NCBI RefSeq assembly: GCF_017498545.1
Contig: NZ_CP071793.1
Span: 4,985,001-5,049,000, forward strand
Reading direction: 5' to 3'
Source of the DNA: Sulfidibacter corallicola
GTDB lineage: Bacteria; Acidobacteriota; Holophagae; Acanthopleuribacterales; Acanthopleuribacteraceae
Length of the DNA: 64,000 nt
The translations under genes were made by a program, and so were the position numbers. Position 1 is the first letter of the stretch. The number at the start of each line of letters is the position of its first letter. The notes under the pieces are model-generated. The model saw nothing but the letters and a program-made list of their open reading frames with translations, was not told the DNA's origin and searched no databases. Of this stretch, positions 10,199-19,105 are shown one piece after another.

Positions 10199-10933
10199 AT
10201 GGCGATGCGAAGTCGGTACCTGGCGGTGGCGTTGTCGCTGTTCCTGTTCGTGGGCCTTTCGGCTTCCCACGCCGGGCCGCCGGCTCCCAAATGGAACGAA
10301 AGTGCGCGCTCCCGCAAGGCGATCGCCAAGGTTCGGCCTGGCCTCGAAAAGCAGCTCGAGGGCCTGCATCTCGCTTGGGGCGCGCCCGTTTTTTTGCGCC
10401 TGTTCAAGGAAGAGCGCCAGCTCGAGTTGTGGATGAAGCGGGATCGAACCTTCGCCCTGGTGAAGACCTACCCGATTTGCTACTACAGCGGGAAGTTGGG
10501 GCCCAAGCAAGCGGAGGGCGATCTCCAGGCGCCCGAGGGCTTCTACGAGGTGACCTCGGATCTGATGAATCCGTGGAGCGATTATCACCTGTCGTTCAAC
10601 ATCGGATATCCCAATCGATTCGATCGCAGCCTCAAACGCACCGGCAGCCTGATCATGGTTCACGGGAGTTGCGTGTCGATCGGCTGCTTCGCGATGACCG
10701 ATCCGGCCATCGAAGAAATATGGGCCTTGGTCGATGCGGCCCTGCGCGGCGGCCAGCAGCGCGTACCGGTCCACGTCTTTCCCTTCCACCTGACCGATTC
10801 CAAGCTGGATCGCTTCTCCACGAGCCGGTGGTCGGGCTTCTGGAAGAACCTCCAGGAGGGGTACCTGCTGTTCGAGGAGCGGCGCCGCCCGCCGATCGTG
10901 TCGGTCAAGGGCGGGCGTTACCGGTTTCGATGA
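10199..10933 (+). CDS. L,D-transpeptidase (YkuD family), secreted
   Basis: About 244 aa with an N-terminal signal peptide (hydrophobic core to about residue 22, cleavage near SHAGPP). The YkuD catalytic motif HGSCVSIGCFAM gives His155 and catalytic Cys163. The family makes or edits 3-3 peptidoglycan cross-links or attaches lipoproteins; overall order resembles YafK/ErfK-like enzymes. TTG (10196), ATG (10199) and ATG (10205) are all possible starts, and the SD is weak. It follows the ATPase gene closely and converges with hemB, stops 12 bp apart. Confidence 0.9.
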   Translation: MAMRSRYLAVALSLFLFVGLSASHAGPPAPKWNESARSRKAIAKVRPGLEKQLEGLHLAWGAPVFLRLFKEERQLELWMKRDRTFALVKTYPICYYSGKLGPKQAEGDLQAPEGFYEVTSDLMNPWSDYHLSFNIGYPNRFDRSLKRTGSLIMVHGSCVSIGCFAMTDPAIEEIWALVDAALRGGQQRVPVHVFPFHLTDSKLDRFSTSRWSGFWKNLQEGYLLFEERRRPPIVSVKGGRYRFR

Positions 10934-10945
10934 GGCTGGGGCCGG

Positions 10946-11929
10946 TCACATGGGGTGATCGGCGAGGTAGCGGGCCAGTTCAGGTGCGAAGTAGGTCAAC
11001 ACCATGTCCGCGCCGGCGCGTTTGATGGCCAGAGTGGCCTCCAGCATGGCGCGTTCCTTGTCGACCCAGCCCTTTTCGGCCGCGGCCAGGATCATGCCGT
11101 ATTCGCCGCTGACGTGGTAGGCGGCCAACGGGACCTGAATGTGGCGACGCACTTCGTGGATCACGTCCAGATAGGCCAGGGCCGGTTTGACCATCACCAC
11201 GTCGGCTCCTTCTTCGATGTCCAACAGCACTTCCTTGACCGCCTCGCGCACGTTGGCCGGATCCATTTGATAGGTTTTCTTGTCGCCCGAGCGCGGTGCA
11301 CTGTCCAGTGCGCCACGGAAGGGGCCGTAGAAACTGGAGGCGTATTTGGCCGCGTAGGACATGATGGAGACCTTCTCGAAGCCCTCGGCATCCAGTGCTT
11401 TGCGGATGGCGCCGATGCGCCCGTCCATCATGTCGGAGGGCGAGACCATGTGAACGCCCGCGGCGGCGTGCGATACGGCCATGCGGCACAGGACGTCGAC
11501 GGTTTCGTCGTTGACGATTTCGTCGCCTACCACCAGGCCGTCGTGACCGGTCGTGGTGTAGGGGTCCAGGGCGATATCCGTCTGCAGGTAAAGTTCGGGG
11601 ATTTCCTGGCGCAGGGCGCGGACGGCGCGTTGAATCAGGCCTTGGTCGTCGTAGGCGCCGGTCCCTTTTTCGTCCTTGTCCTCGCAATACCCGAACAGGT
11701 TGACGGCGGGAATGCCCAAGCCGGCCAGCATCTCGCACTCGCGCAAAAGCATGTCGATCGACAGGTGGTAGTTGCCGGGCATGGTGGAAATCTCGCGCTT
11801 GACCCCCAGGCCTTCGACGACAAACATGGGATAGATCAGGTCGCCGGTGGAAAGTGTGGTTTCGCGTACCAGGCGGCGCATGGCCTCGTTGGTTCGGTTG
11901 CGGCGGTAGCGATGGGTGATCGGCTGCAT
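10946..11929 (-). CDS. hemB: HemB, delta-aminolevulinic acid dehydratase (porphobilinogen synthase)
   Basis: 327 aa. It condenses two 5-aminolevulinate molecules to porphobilinogen in heme synthesis. Schiff-base lysines are seen in SYAAKYASSFYGPFR and MVKPALAYLD. The metal loop reads TDIALDPYTTTGHDG with no zinc cysteines, so it belongs to the Mg2+-type (Pseudomonas-like) enzymes. The ATG at 11929 has AGGAGG five bases upstream; longer frames are not conserved. hemH is 3.5 kb away on the other strand. Confidence 0.97.
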   Translation of the reverse strand: MQPITHRYRRNRTNEAMRRLVRETTLSTGDLIYPMFVVEGLGVKREISTMPGNYHLSIDMLLRECEMLAGLGIPAVNLFGYCEDKDEKGTGAYDDQGLIQRAVRALRQEIPELYLQTDIALDPYTTTGHDGLVVGDEIVNDETVDVLCRMAVSHAAAGVHMVSPSDMMDGRIGAIRKALDAEGFEKVSIMSYAAKYASSFYGPFRGALDSAPRSGDKKTYQMDPANVREAVKEVLLDIEEGADVVMVKPALAYLDVIHEVRRHIQVPLAAYHVSGEYGMILAAAEKGWVDKERAMLEATLAIKRAGADMVLTYFAPELARYLADHPM

Positions 11930-12273
11930 AATTCCTCCTGGGTCGTCGAGGCCGATTCGGAACTCTTCGATGTACCCGTGCGGCCTCCCGTGAGAAACCC
12001 GTCCGGTCGGTGAAAAACCCGTACGCGATCGCCTCGTGTGCATGCTTCACTCTAATGGATGGAGATACGGGGTGCAACGGTGAAAACCGAAGCCCTCCGA
12101 GGGCGGCTCGATCCCGCGGCGACACTCAGAAAATCCCCGCCTCGGGGGTGAAACGTGATAGGATTTGGCGGACTCCGGTTACCCGACACTCGAACCGTGT
12201 GACCCAAAATATTGTGGCCTTCGATGGGAATTACCCCATATTTGCCCGCGTGTTGTTTTTTTGAGGCGTTTTC

Positions 12274-13122
12274 ATGACTCTTGTGGATGACCTGGTGATC
12301 GAAACCACTCCCTGCGATCAGGAATTGCGAACTACTTCGACCGAAGTCGACTTCCGGTTGACCGTCCTGGGCAGCGGCAGTTCCGGTAATTGCAGCCTGG
12401 TTTCCAGCGAAGACACCCATCTTCTGATCGACGCCGGGTTTTCGGGAAAAGAGGTTTGCGCGCGATTGGAGAGATCGGGTTTCGATCCCGGCCAGTTGAC
12501 CGCCATTCTCGTGACTCACGAGCACTCCGACCACGTCAAATCGGTCCACACGCTCAGTCGCAAATTTCAAATCCCGATCTTCAGCACCAATGGAACCTTC
12601 GCGGTGGCGCTTCAAGACCGCAAGTTCTACGATTGGCACGAAATCGAATCGGGTCGAAGCTTCTCGCTGGGCGGCATGTGCGTCCACCCCATCAGTTTGC
12701 CTCACGATGCCGCGGACCCGATCGGCTTCCGCATCGAATGCGGTGGTCGCATTCTGGGCCATATCACCGATTTCGGTTATCCGAGCGGGTTGGTCATGGA
12801 GAGCCTTCGCGGTTGCGATACGCTGTTGATCGAGGCCAACCACGACTTGGAAATGTTGAAGAACGGGCCCTATCCCTGGTCGCTCAAGCAGCGGATCGCC
12901 AGCCGTCTGGGTCACCTCTCCAACGAATCGATGTTGGAAATGCTGCCGGAGATTCTCCACGACGACGTGCGCCAATTGGTGTTGGCGCACCTGAGCGACA
13001 GTAACAACGATCCTCGCGTCCTTACCCTACAAATGAAGCGAACCCTGCGTCGGCTCGGTTTGGAGAAGATCCCCTTCACCCTCGCCCGGCAAAACGACCC
13101 GACGCCGACATATTCGGTATGA
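12274..13122 (+). CDS. Metallo-beta-lactamase fold hydrolase (YycJ/WalJ-like)
   Basis: 282 aa, cytoplasmic. The family start VLGSGSSGNC (31-40) and the metal motif THEHSDH (81-87), with later HD-type ligands ITDFG, give a complete dinuclear metal site. YycJ-like proteins act as nucleases or phosphoesterases in DNA processing, but the substrate is not established. The first 25 residues look like a non-conserved extension. Its stop overlaps the start of the WYL regulator (ATGA), so the two are translationally coupled. Confidence 0.88.
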   Translation: MTLVDDLVIETTPCDQELRTTSTEVDFRLTVLGSGSSGNCSLVSSEDTHLLIDAGFSGKEVCARLERSGFDPGQLTAILVTHEHSDHVKSVHTLSRKFQIPIFSTNGTFAVALQDRKFYDWHEIESGRSFSLGGMCVHPISLPHDAADPIGFRIECGGRILGHITDFGYPSGLVMESLRGCDTLLIEANHDLEMLKNGPYPWSLKQRIASRLGHLSNESMLEMLPEILHDDVRQLVLAHLSDSNNDPRVLTLQMKRTLRRLGLEKIPFTLARQNDPTPTYSV

Positions 13123-14204
13123 GCGACGTTCCCCCCAGCGGAAAACCCAATTACGGTAGCGGTGTCCGCATCGCCCAGGTCATTCACTGGCTCCACCTGC
13201 ATCCCATCGGACTCAGTGTGCGTGAATTGGCCGACCGGCTGGGCATCCACGAGCGCACCATGTCGCGCTACATCAACACGCTCAAAGAGAGTTTCATCGA
13301 CGAGGATGGTGAGCCGCTGGTCGAGGTGGTGCGATCGGGGCGCGAGAACCGCCTGCGCTTCCGGCGACGCAATATCGAGATGAAGGGATCGGCCTACGAG
13401 TTGATGAGCCTGTACATGGCCCTGGACCTGATGGCCTTTCTCGACGGCACCTTCATTCATCACGGGGCTCAGGATGTATTGAGCCAACTTCAGCAGACCA
13501 TTTTCAAGACCCAGGGTCACCAGGCCAACCTGATCATGAAAGACTTTCATAAAAAGTTCTTTCACTGGACCGAAGCCCCCAAGGATTACAGCAGCCACAA
13601 CGAGATCCTCGAGCGGTTGGTGAACGCCCTGATTCGTCAAAAGCAGGTGCGCATGGTGTACCAGTCGCCGGGCAAACCGGAAAAGGTGCACCATCTGCAG
13701 CCTTTGAGCATTTTGATGTACAAGCGGGCGCTCTATCTGGTGGGCCGGCGCGAGGTGGACGGCAGCCAGCCCGAGAAGAAGCGCGATCTCACCTTTGCGG
13801 TCGAACGCATCAAGGACGTCTCGGTATTGGACACCTGGCAGCCCTATCCCGACGATTACGATCCCGAGAAGCGATTCCAATCGGCCTTCGGTTTGATCCA
13901 GGAGCGAGATCCCACCGAAATCCAGTTGCGGTTCGATCGCGTGGTTGCCGCCAACGTCGCCAGTCGGCGGTGGCATCAGAGCCAGGAGCTGACCAGTCTT
14001 CCTTCGGGGGCCCTGGACATGCGGCTCAAGCTCGAAACCTCCTCGGAATTGGTGAGCTGGATTCTCAGTTACGGCCCCTATGTGCGCGTCATTTCGCCGC
14101 CGAGTCTGCGCCAACGGATCCGAGCGGACCTGGCGCAATCACTTTCCCAGTACGAAGATGAAAACGAAGGGCCGTCCATCAAATCCCCCTATAACCGCGA
14201 ATGA
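13119..14204 (+). CDS. WYL-domain transcriptional regulator (HTH-WYL-WCX)
   Basis: 361 aa. An N-terminal helix-turn-helix (about 15-60, LSVRELADRLGIHERTMSRY) is followed by a linker and a WYL domain (about 170-240, with VYQSPGKPEKVHHLQPLSI and LYLVGRRE), then a C-terminal WCX extension. WYL domains bind nucleotides or nucleic acids and often control DNA-damage or defence genes. It overlaps the end of the MBL-fold gene by four bases, so the pair forms one unit. Target genes are unknown. Confidence 0.9.
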   Translation: MSDVPPSGKPNYGSGVRIAQVIHWLHLHPIGLSVRELADRLGIHERTMSRYINTLKESFIDEDGEPLVEVVRSGRENRLRFRRRNIEMKGSAYELMSLYMALDLMAFLDGTFIHHGAQDVLSQLQQTIFKTQGHQANLIMKDFHKKFFHWTEAPKDYSSHNEILERLVNALIRQKQVRMVYQSPGKPEKVHHLQPLSILMYKRALYLVGRREVDGSQPEKKRDLTFAVERIKDVSVLDTWQPYPDDYDPEKRFQSAFGLIQERDPTEIQLRFDRVVAANVASRRWHQSQELTSLPSGALDMRLKLETSSELVSWILSYGPYVRVISPPSLRQRIRADLAQSLSQYEDENEGPSIKSPYNRE

Positions 14205-14307
14205 CTTTTATATATATGGTCTTGGGCTCGGCTGTGACGCTGCGTACTTGCCCTTCCTTGCGAAAATCCCGTATAATTTCAGCCAAACTGACGCGAGATT
14301 TTCCCAA

Positions 14308-15222
14308 ATGAGCAAGTCACGGGTGGTACAAGTTCACGGTGTAACGGATGTCGGGTGCACCCGTTCGGGAAACGAGGATTGTTTCCTGATCCAATCCACC
14401 GAGCAGGTTCGACCGGAACTCAATCCCACGGAGACGCAGCAATTCAACAATGCGCCAGGCATTTTTTTGGCCGTATCGGACGGCATGGGTGGCGCTGCGG
14501 CAGGCGAGGTCGCCAGCCAGACGGCGCTGCACGCCTTGCGTGACTTCATGGCCGATCGTCGTCAGGAACTGGCCGAAGCGGGCCCCGAAGATATCGCCCA
14601 AATCCTGGAAGGCGGCGTTCATTGGGCCAATCGCGCCATTTTCGCCAAGGCTCGCGAGCTGAATATTCGCAAGCCGATGGGGGCGACCCTGACGGCCGCC
14701 TACCAGCAGGAGTCGGTGCTCTACCTGTGCCAGATCGGCGATTCCCGCGCCTATTGTTTTCGCGACGGCAATCTCCTGAAAATCACTCGCGACCAGAGTT
14801 TCGTGGGGCACCTGGTGGAGCTGGGCACCATCACCGAGGTTCAGGCCCTGCGCCATCCACAGCGCAACGTAATTCTGCAGGCGTTGGGAACCCAGGACAA
14901 TTTGAAGGTCGATGTCTCCTACCTGCCCCTGTGCAAGGGCGACATCATCCTGATCTGCAGCGACGGCCTCTATTCCGAGTTCACTCCGGACCAGCTCCAG
15001 GAGCGGGTCCGCATGGCTCGGAGCGGGACTCTGGCAAAGCTGGTCCAGCAGTTGGTCGAGGACGCCAAGGTCGCCGGCGGAAAGGACAACATCACCGTGG
15101 TCGGCATGTTCGCCCAAGAGGGCTTCCCTCAGCGCGAACCCGGTGAGGTGCCGGGTTATTTGGCGTTTCCCTTTCTCAGTTCGGACAACCCGCTGAAACG
15201 GGTCAATTCCATTTTCCACTGA
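14308..15222 (+). CDS. PP2C-type protein serine/threonine phosphatase
   Basis: 304 aa, soluble. All PP2C metal motifs are present: RSGNED (19-24), SDGMGGAAAGE (from 56), GATLTAAY, IGDSRAY, CSDGLYSEF and GGKDNITVV. It dephosphorylates Ser/Thr residues using two Mn2+/Mg2+ ions and would oppose Hanks-type kinases such as the one at 22468-23355, though that pairing is inferred. The ATG at 14308 fits the conserved N-terminus; the SD is weak. The gap to the WYL gene is 103 bp. Confidence 0.93.
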   Translation: MSKSRVVQVHGVTDVGCTRSGNEDCFLIQSTEQVRPELNPTETQQFNNAPGIFLAVSDGMGGAAAGEVASQTALHALRDFMADRRQELAEAGPEDIAQILEGGVHWANRAIFAKARELNIRKPMGATLTAAYQQESVLYLCQIGDSRAYCFRDGNLLKITRDQSFVGHLVELGTITEVQALRHPQRNVILQALGTQDNLKVDVSYLPLCKGDIILICSDGLYSEFTPDQLQERVRMARSGTLAKLVQQLVEDAKVAGGKDNITVVGMFAQEGFPQREPGEVPGYLAFPFLSSDNPLKRVNSIFH

Positions 15223-15470
15223 TCTGTCGCTCAGGTCGGGTTTCGGATTATCGGAGCGCCTCGTTCCCTTATCGCGGCTTTGCGGTTATGATGATCGCGC
15301 CCCGCGCTGTGCCCCACACGCTGCGCTTTTGTAGAATCCGGCCTTGCCAAGGGTGGTTGTGGCGCGTTTTGCGGTGTTTCCGACCGAATACCGGCGTCGG
15401 GATCGGCGGGTTCGATCCGATGCGGGTCCCTATCATCGCGGTTTGACCTGTCTTCGAAGAAAGGAAATCC

Positions 15471-16508
15471 ATGACACCCAAGACCGGCGTTCTGCTCATC
15501 AATCTCGGAACTCCCGACGATACCACCGTTCCCAGTGTGCGACGTTACCTGCGGCAGTTTCTGTCCGACCCACGCGTGATCGACATCAACCCCGTCGGCC
15601 GCTGGTTTCTGCTGAATCTGTTCATTCTCCCCTTTCGACCGAAACAGTCGGCCGAGGCCTACCGGGAGATCTGGAAGCCGGAAGGCTCCCCCCTGATGAT
15701 CTACAGCCAGGCCCTGACCGATGCGCTGCAAGAAGAGTTGGGACCGGAGATTCCGGTTCGTCTGGGCATGCGTTACCAGAACCCGTCGCTGCGCCTGGCC
15801 ATGGATGCCTTTCGGGATTTGGGTGTCGAGCGAATCGTGGTGCTGCCGCTCTATCCCCAGTACGCTTCCTCGTCGACGGGAAGCTGCCTGGAAGAGCTGT
15901 ATCGCATTGCGGGCAGTTATTGGAACACGCCTTCCCTGGCCGTGGTTCCGCCCTTTTACGGGCATCCTTCCTTTTTGGACTGCCAGGCATCGATCGCCCG
16001 TGAATCCCTGGGTGATTTGGACCAATACGACGCTTTTTTGATGAGTTTCCACGGTCTTCCCGAACGCCAGATCGTGAAGAGCGAAGTCGGCGGCGGGGGG
16101 AACCATTGTTTGGTCGGCAAGGATTGCTGCGCCCGCATCGTCGACGCCAATCGCTATTGTTACCGCGCTCAGTGTTACCACGTGGCACGCGAGATCGCGC
16201 AACGTCTGGAGATACCCGAGGAGCGCTATTTCGTCGGTTTCCAGAGTCGCCTGGGACGCACTCCCTGGATCCAACCCTATACCGACCAACTCCTCGAGGA
16301 GCTACCCAAAAAAGGGATAAAACGCTTGGGCGTATTGATTCCCTCGTTTACCGCGGATTGCCTGGAAACACTCGAGGAAATCGAGATGCGCGGCGATGAG
16401 ACCTTCCGCGAAGCGGGCGGCGAGCGGTTGAAAATGGTGCAGTCGCTCAACGACCACCCGGCTTGGATCCAAACCGTGTGTCAATTGATTCGCGAACAGG
16501 CGGTCTGA
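15471..16508 (+). CDS. hemH: Ferrochelatase HemH with internal cysteine cluster
   Basis: 345 aa. It inserts Fe2+ into protoporphyrin IX, the last step of protoheme synthesis. Seen: GVLLINLGTP at the N-terminus, RYQNPSL, PLYPQYASSSTG, the catalytic His194 in SFHGLPER, and PSFTADCLETLEEI. Between residues 213 and 235 it has five cysteines (213, 219, 220, 230, 235) in an internal insertion. This matches the class of ferrochelatases that bind a [2Fe-2S] cluster at an internal site. The start has AAGGA upstream. Confidence 0.96.
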   Translation: MTPKTGVLLINLGTPDDTTVPSVRRYLRQFLSDPRVIDINPVGRWFLLNLFILPFRPKQSAEAYREIWKPEGSPLMIYSQALTDALQEELGPEIPVRLGMRYQNPSLRLAMDAFRDLGVERIVVLPLYPQYASSSTGSCLEELYRIAGSYWNTPSLAVVPPFYGHPSFLDCQASIARESLGDLDQYDAFLMSFHGLPERQIVKSEVGGGGNHCLVGKDCCARIVDANRYCYRAQCYHVAREIAQRLEIPEERYFVGFQSRLGRTPWIQPYTDQLLEELPKKGIKRLGVLIPSFTADCLETLEEIEMRGDETFREAGGERLKMVQSLNDHPAWIQTVCQLIREQAV

Positions 16509-16531
16509 GCGTAGGTCGAAGTCGCGGTCGT

Positions 16532-16843
16532 TCACAACTTCTTGCTGGCGCAGGGCGGTGACGGCGGTGCTTCGCCGCCGGCGCGTTCCCATTGTTCCGG
16601 TGTGTAGAGCTTCAGGGAAAGGGCGTGAATGTCGCGGCTCAGCTCGTCGGCCAGGACCTGATTGACCATGCGGTGGCGGGCCAGCGGTTTTTGCCCCGAG
16701 AATTTATCGGTGACCAGCACGACGCGGAAGTGGGATTCCGAGCCCGGGGGCACGCTGTGTTTGTGGCTCTCGTTGACGACCTCGAGAAACCGCGGGGTAA
16801 AAAAGGTCGTCAATTTCGTTTCGATGGTGTTTTGTACCGTCAC
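16532..16843 (-). CDS. bolA: BolA family protein
   Basis: 103 aa. The KH-like BolA fold is indicated by NTIETKLTTFF, ESHKHSVPPGSESHFRVVLV with the conserved histidine, and KPLARHRMVNQVLADEL. BolA proteins pair with monothiol glutaredoxins around [2Fe-2S] clusters and some bind DNA. The start is GTG at 16843 with AGGAGG upstream; the open frame upstream overlaps the membrane gene and is not homologous. The C-terminal 20 residues (proline-rich) are extra. It is second after the small membrane gene, 38 bp downstream. Confidence 0.93.
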   Translation of the reverse strand: MTVQNTIETKLTTFFTPRFLEVVNESHKHSVPPGSESHFRVVLVTDKFSGQKPLARHRMVNQVLADELSRDIHALSLKLYTPEQWERAGGEAPPSPPCASKKL

Positions 16844-16881
16844 ACCAGCCTCCTGTCGAGTGCGGTCGCGTTGCCGCTCGC

Positions 16882-17100
16882 TCACTTCTTCTTTCGGTAC
16901 CAACTGCCTCGGGTCAAGCGGTAGATGGTGTCCTTGGGGCTCTGCGAGGGTCGTAGATCCAGCATTAAAAAAACCAAGATACTTGCAAACACCGAAATGC
17001 CCAGGGAGATGACCAGCGAGAAACCGGTGACTTCGGCTATTCCCAAACCCAGTAACACGCTCCCCGCAAGAAAAAAGCAAAGGATAATCAAGCGCTTCAT
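16882..17100 (-). CDS. Small two-helix membrane protein, 72 aa
   Basis: Two transmembrane segments are predicted by eye (about residues 3-20 and 25-44), then a basic cytoplasmic tail ending GSWYRKKK. The ATG at 17100 has GAGGA six bases upstream. No family is recognised. It lies upstream of bolA in the same direction and probably shares its transcript. Confidence 0.7.
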   Translation of the reverse strand: MKRLIILCFFLAGSVLLGLGIAEVTGFSLVISLGISVFASILVFLMLDLRPSQSPKDTIYRLTRGSWYRKKK

Positions 17101-17300
17101 AGATGATCCTCGAGTCAGTCGACCACATTCTATATAGATGATCCAAATGGCGACCGGAGTGTTATTCAAACAGAAGTAACGCATCGGGATCAATCAAATA
17201 AGAGGTAAAAGAATCGCGGGCCACATCTGCGTTGCAAAATTCCCGCGTACTATCGGTGTTTTGCGTTGGAGATGGAGGCCCGCGCGGCTGGCCATTTTAT

Positions 17301-17329
17301 TTGACAACACCCATTGAAAGCGGTAGGAT
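17301..17329 (+). promoter_or_regulatory. Sigma-70 promoter of the tRNA genes
   Basis: A perfect -35 box TTGACA (17301-17306), a 17-bp spacer and TAGGAT (17324-17329) lie 12 bases before the tRNA-Pro gene. Transcription would start near 17336, so the leader is only about 6 bases. Confidence 0.85.
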
Positions 17330-17341
17330 GCTGAGGCTTAA

Positions 17342-17419
<78 letters not shown>

Positions 17420-17445
17420 CGAACTTCCCGGTGTATCGCCATTGT

Positions 17446-17522
<77 letters not shown>

Positions 17523-17562
17523 CTTTCTGCACAGTGGGAAAAGCGAACCCAAGCGGTTACAC

Positions 17563-17603
17563 AAAAGCCCGAAGCGTCAAGCTGGCGGGCTTTTTTGTTT
17601 TTA
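17563..17603 (+). terminator. Terminator of the tRNA operon
   Basis: A stem AAAAGCCCG (17563-17571) with CGGGCTTTT (17586-17594) is followed by T-rich sequence. It lies about 40 bases after tRNA-Arg. Confidence 0.85.
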
Positions 17604-17880
17604 AGAATTGCAGTTTATGAGGCCCATTCGGCAGCCCCGCAGTGATGTTCGGGTCTTACCATCATCCTGTCGGGCTGGTTCGGGTTGGAAAAACCGCGAC
17701 GGGCACGGATGGTTGTCGCGGCGAGTGAGCCGGCGGTTGTCCTGCGTTTTGTCCTCGTCGGGTTTGCGGGGCCTCGTTCGCGGTCCGGATTCGCGCCAAA
17801 AAACGGCGAAAGCCCCCAAGTGTTTTGCCACGGAAAGGGGGCTGCCCGAGAAAAGTCAGGGTGAGAAGCTGTTTCTGCTG
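17604..17880. other. Non-coding stretch after the tRNA operon
   Basis: Between the tRNA terminator and the winged-helix gene I see no RNA gene, repeat of the tRNA 3' end, integrase or coding frame with the local codon bias. Confidence 0.4.
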
Positions 17881-18354
17881 TTATTTTTTTATTAAAGAAT
17901 ATTTCGTGTCGCGGCGATCACCTTCGCGCGAGACCACACCCTCGTCGATGAGCTCCTTGATTCGGATGTTCCATGTAGAAGGACTAATCGAAGTTGCGGA
18001 GATGATGTCCGATTTTTGGAGGGGACGTCCGGCGTCTTCTAGTGCAGACACGATGCGGCCACGGCTCTCTTTGGCGGACATCCTGTTGCTGACCACTTTT
18101 TCGCCCTCTTTGAAGGAAAAGGATAAGCTACGGGTACCGCGCTCGCGCCGTACCACCACGGGAAGATCTTCCTTCTCTGCAACATACATGAAACCCTTGC
18201 GAATCTTGCTGGGGTTCTCGCCATCCTCTAAATCCCAATAAACATGGTGTTCTTTAGCGCAAGATTGGGCTTCTTGGAGAATACTCAAATAGTGCTTGTA
18301 TTCAGCATCCGTTACCAACGGTTTGACCTTTGGCTCAGTTCTAAGTTTTCCCAT
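17881..18354 (-). CDS. Winged-helix DNA-binding protein, 157 aa
   Basis: The C-terminal about 65 residues form a winged helix (SRGRIVSALEDAGRPLQKS, then a recognition-helix stretch SPSTWNIRIKELIDEGVV and a wing REGDRRDTKYSL). The N-terminal part has an HHVYWDLEDGENPSKIRKG stretch with no known motif. The ATG has AAAGGTG upstream. Codon use is less G/C-biased than in its neighbours, and the upstream 80 bases are very AT-rich, so this may be an acquired gene. Function and target are unknown. Confidence 0.75.
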   Translation of the reverse strand: MGKLRTEPKVKPLVTDAEYKHYLSILQEAQSCAKEHHVYWDLEDGENPSKIRKGFMYVAEKEDLPVVVRRERGTRSLSFSFKEGEKVVSNRMSAKESRGRIVSALEDAGRPLQKSDIISATSISPSTWNIRIKELIDEGVVSREGDRRDTKYSLIKK

Positions 18355-19105
18355 GTTTCACCTTTCGAGATGTAATGATTGAAAATATTATCATAAATCA
18401 AGAGTTATTATAGAAATAAATTGAATCAGTGACGCTTGCCTAGTGTTCCGCGAACCTATGACCGCGCAACGCAACCAAAACATAGCTTAATTAAGCGGTA
18501 ATTGCAAAGCATGCCAAAACCGGAGTGCATAGTATATCTGAATCGATGGGCTACTACTTCCGTCTTTCGCTGTATTGATGGCGCAACCTGTTTTTTTAGT
18601 GTTGCGGCATGGATTCAAAATGGTTCTTTTTTTTCGTAAAGGCCTGGATGATAATGGCTTGCTAAAATTCGACCCATCTTGGCAAGAAGGGAGCACGACT
18701 CTCTCGCACCAAGTGGTGGTCGGGTCGGGGGATCATGGTATTTTCGCCGTCGTAACACCTTCATTTTGGGGCTTGGATTCCGAAGTACCCCCCAGACCCT
18801 TTCTCGCGTAACGATGCCGTTCCTCGCCTCGTTTGGAGCCCAGTCGGGCCCGATCCATCGCCCGGGCCGGGTGCCTTGATCGAAGGAGTGTCGTATCGGA
18901 GCCCGAGTGCCGGTCTCGGGGGACGATCGACTCCTAGCGGTGGGTCGCCGTTCGATTCCCTGCCGTCGCATCCATTCCGCATCGATGGTCATGCGATTGA
19001 AGAAGTTCAGTCTTTACTACCGCTAGTTCCGAATGTCGATCGGCTTGCCGGGCGATGGTCGAGGCGTTCGAAAGCGCCGTATTTTGAGGGGAGACGGTTC
19101 CCGAA
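18355..19105. other. AT-richer gap of 751 bp with no clear gene
   Basis: The left 130 bases are AT-rich and would carry the promoter of the winged-helix gene. The remainder shows several overlapping open frames on both strands, but none has an SD, coding bias or a recognisable protein. It may hold gene remnants. Confidence 0.4.

Noticed and set aside
18945..18975. T-arm-like GTTCGATTCC sequence
   Set aside because: The flanks do not pair as a T-stem or acceptor, so it is not a tRNA or an attachment-site remnant.
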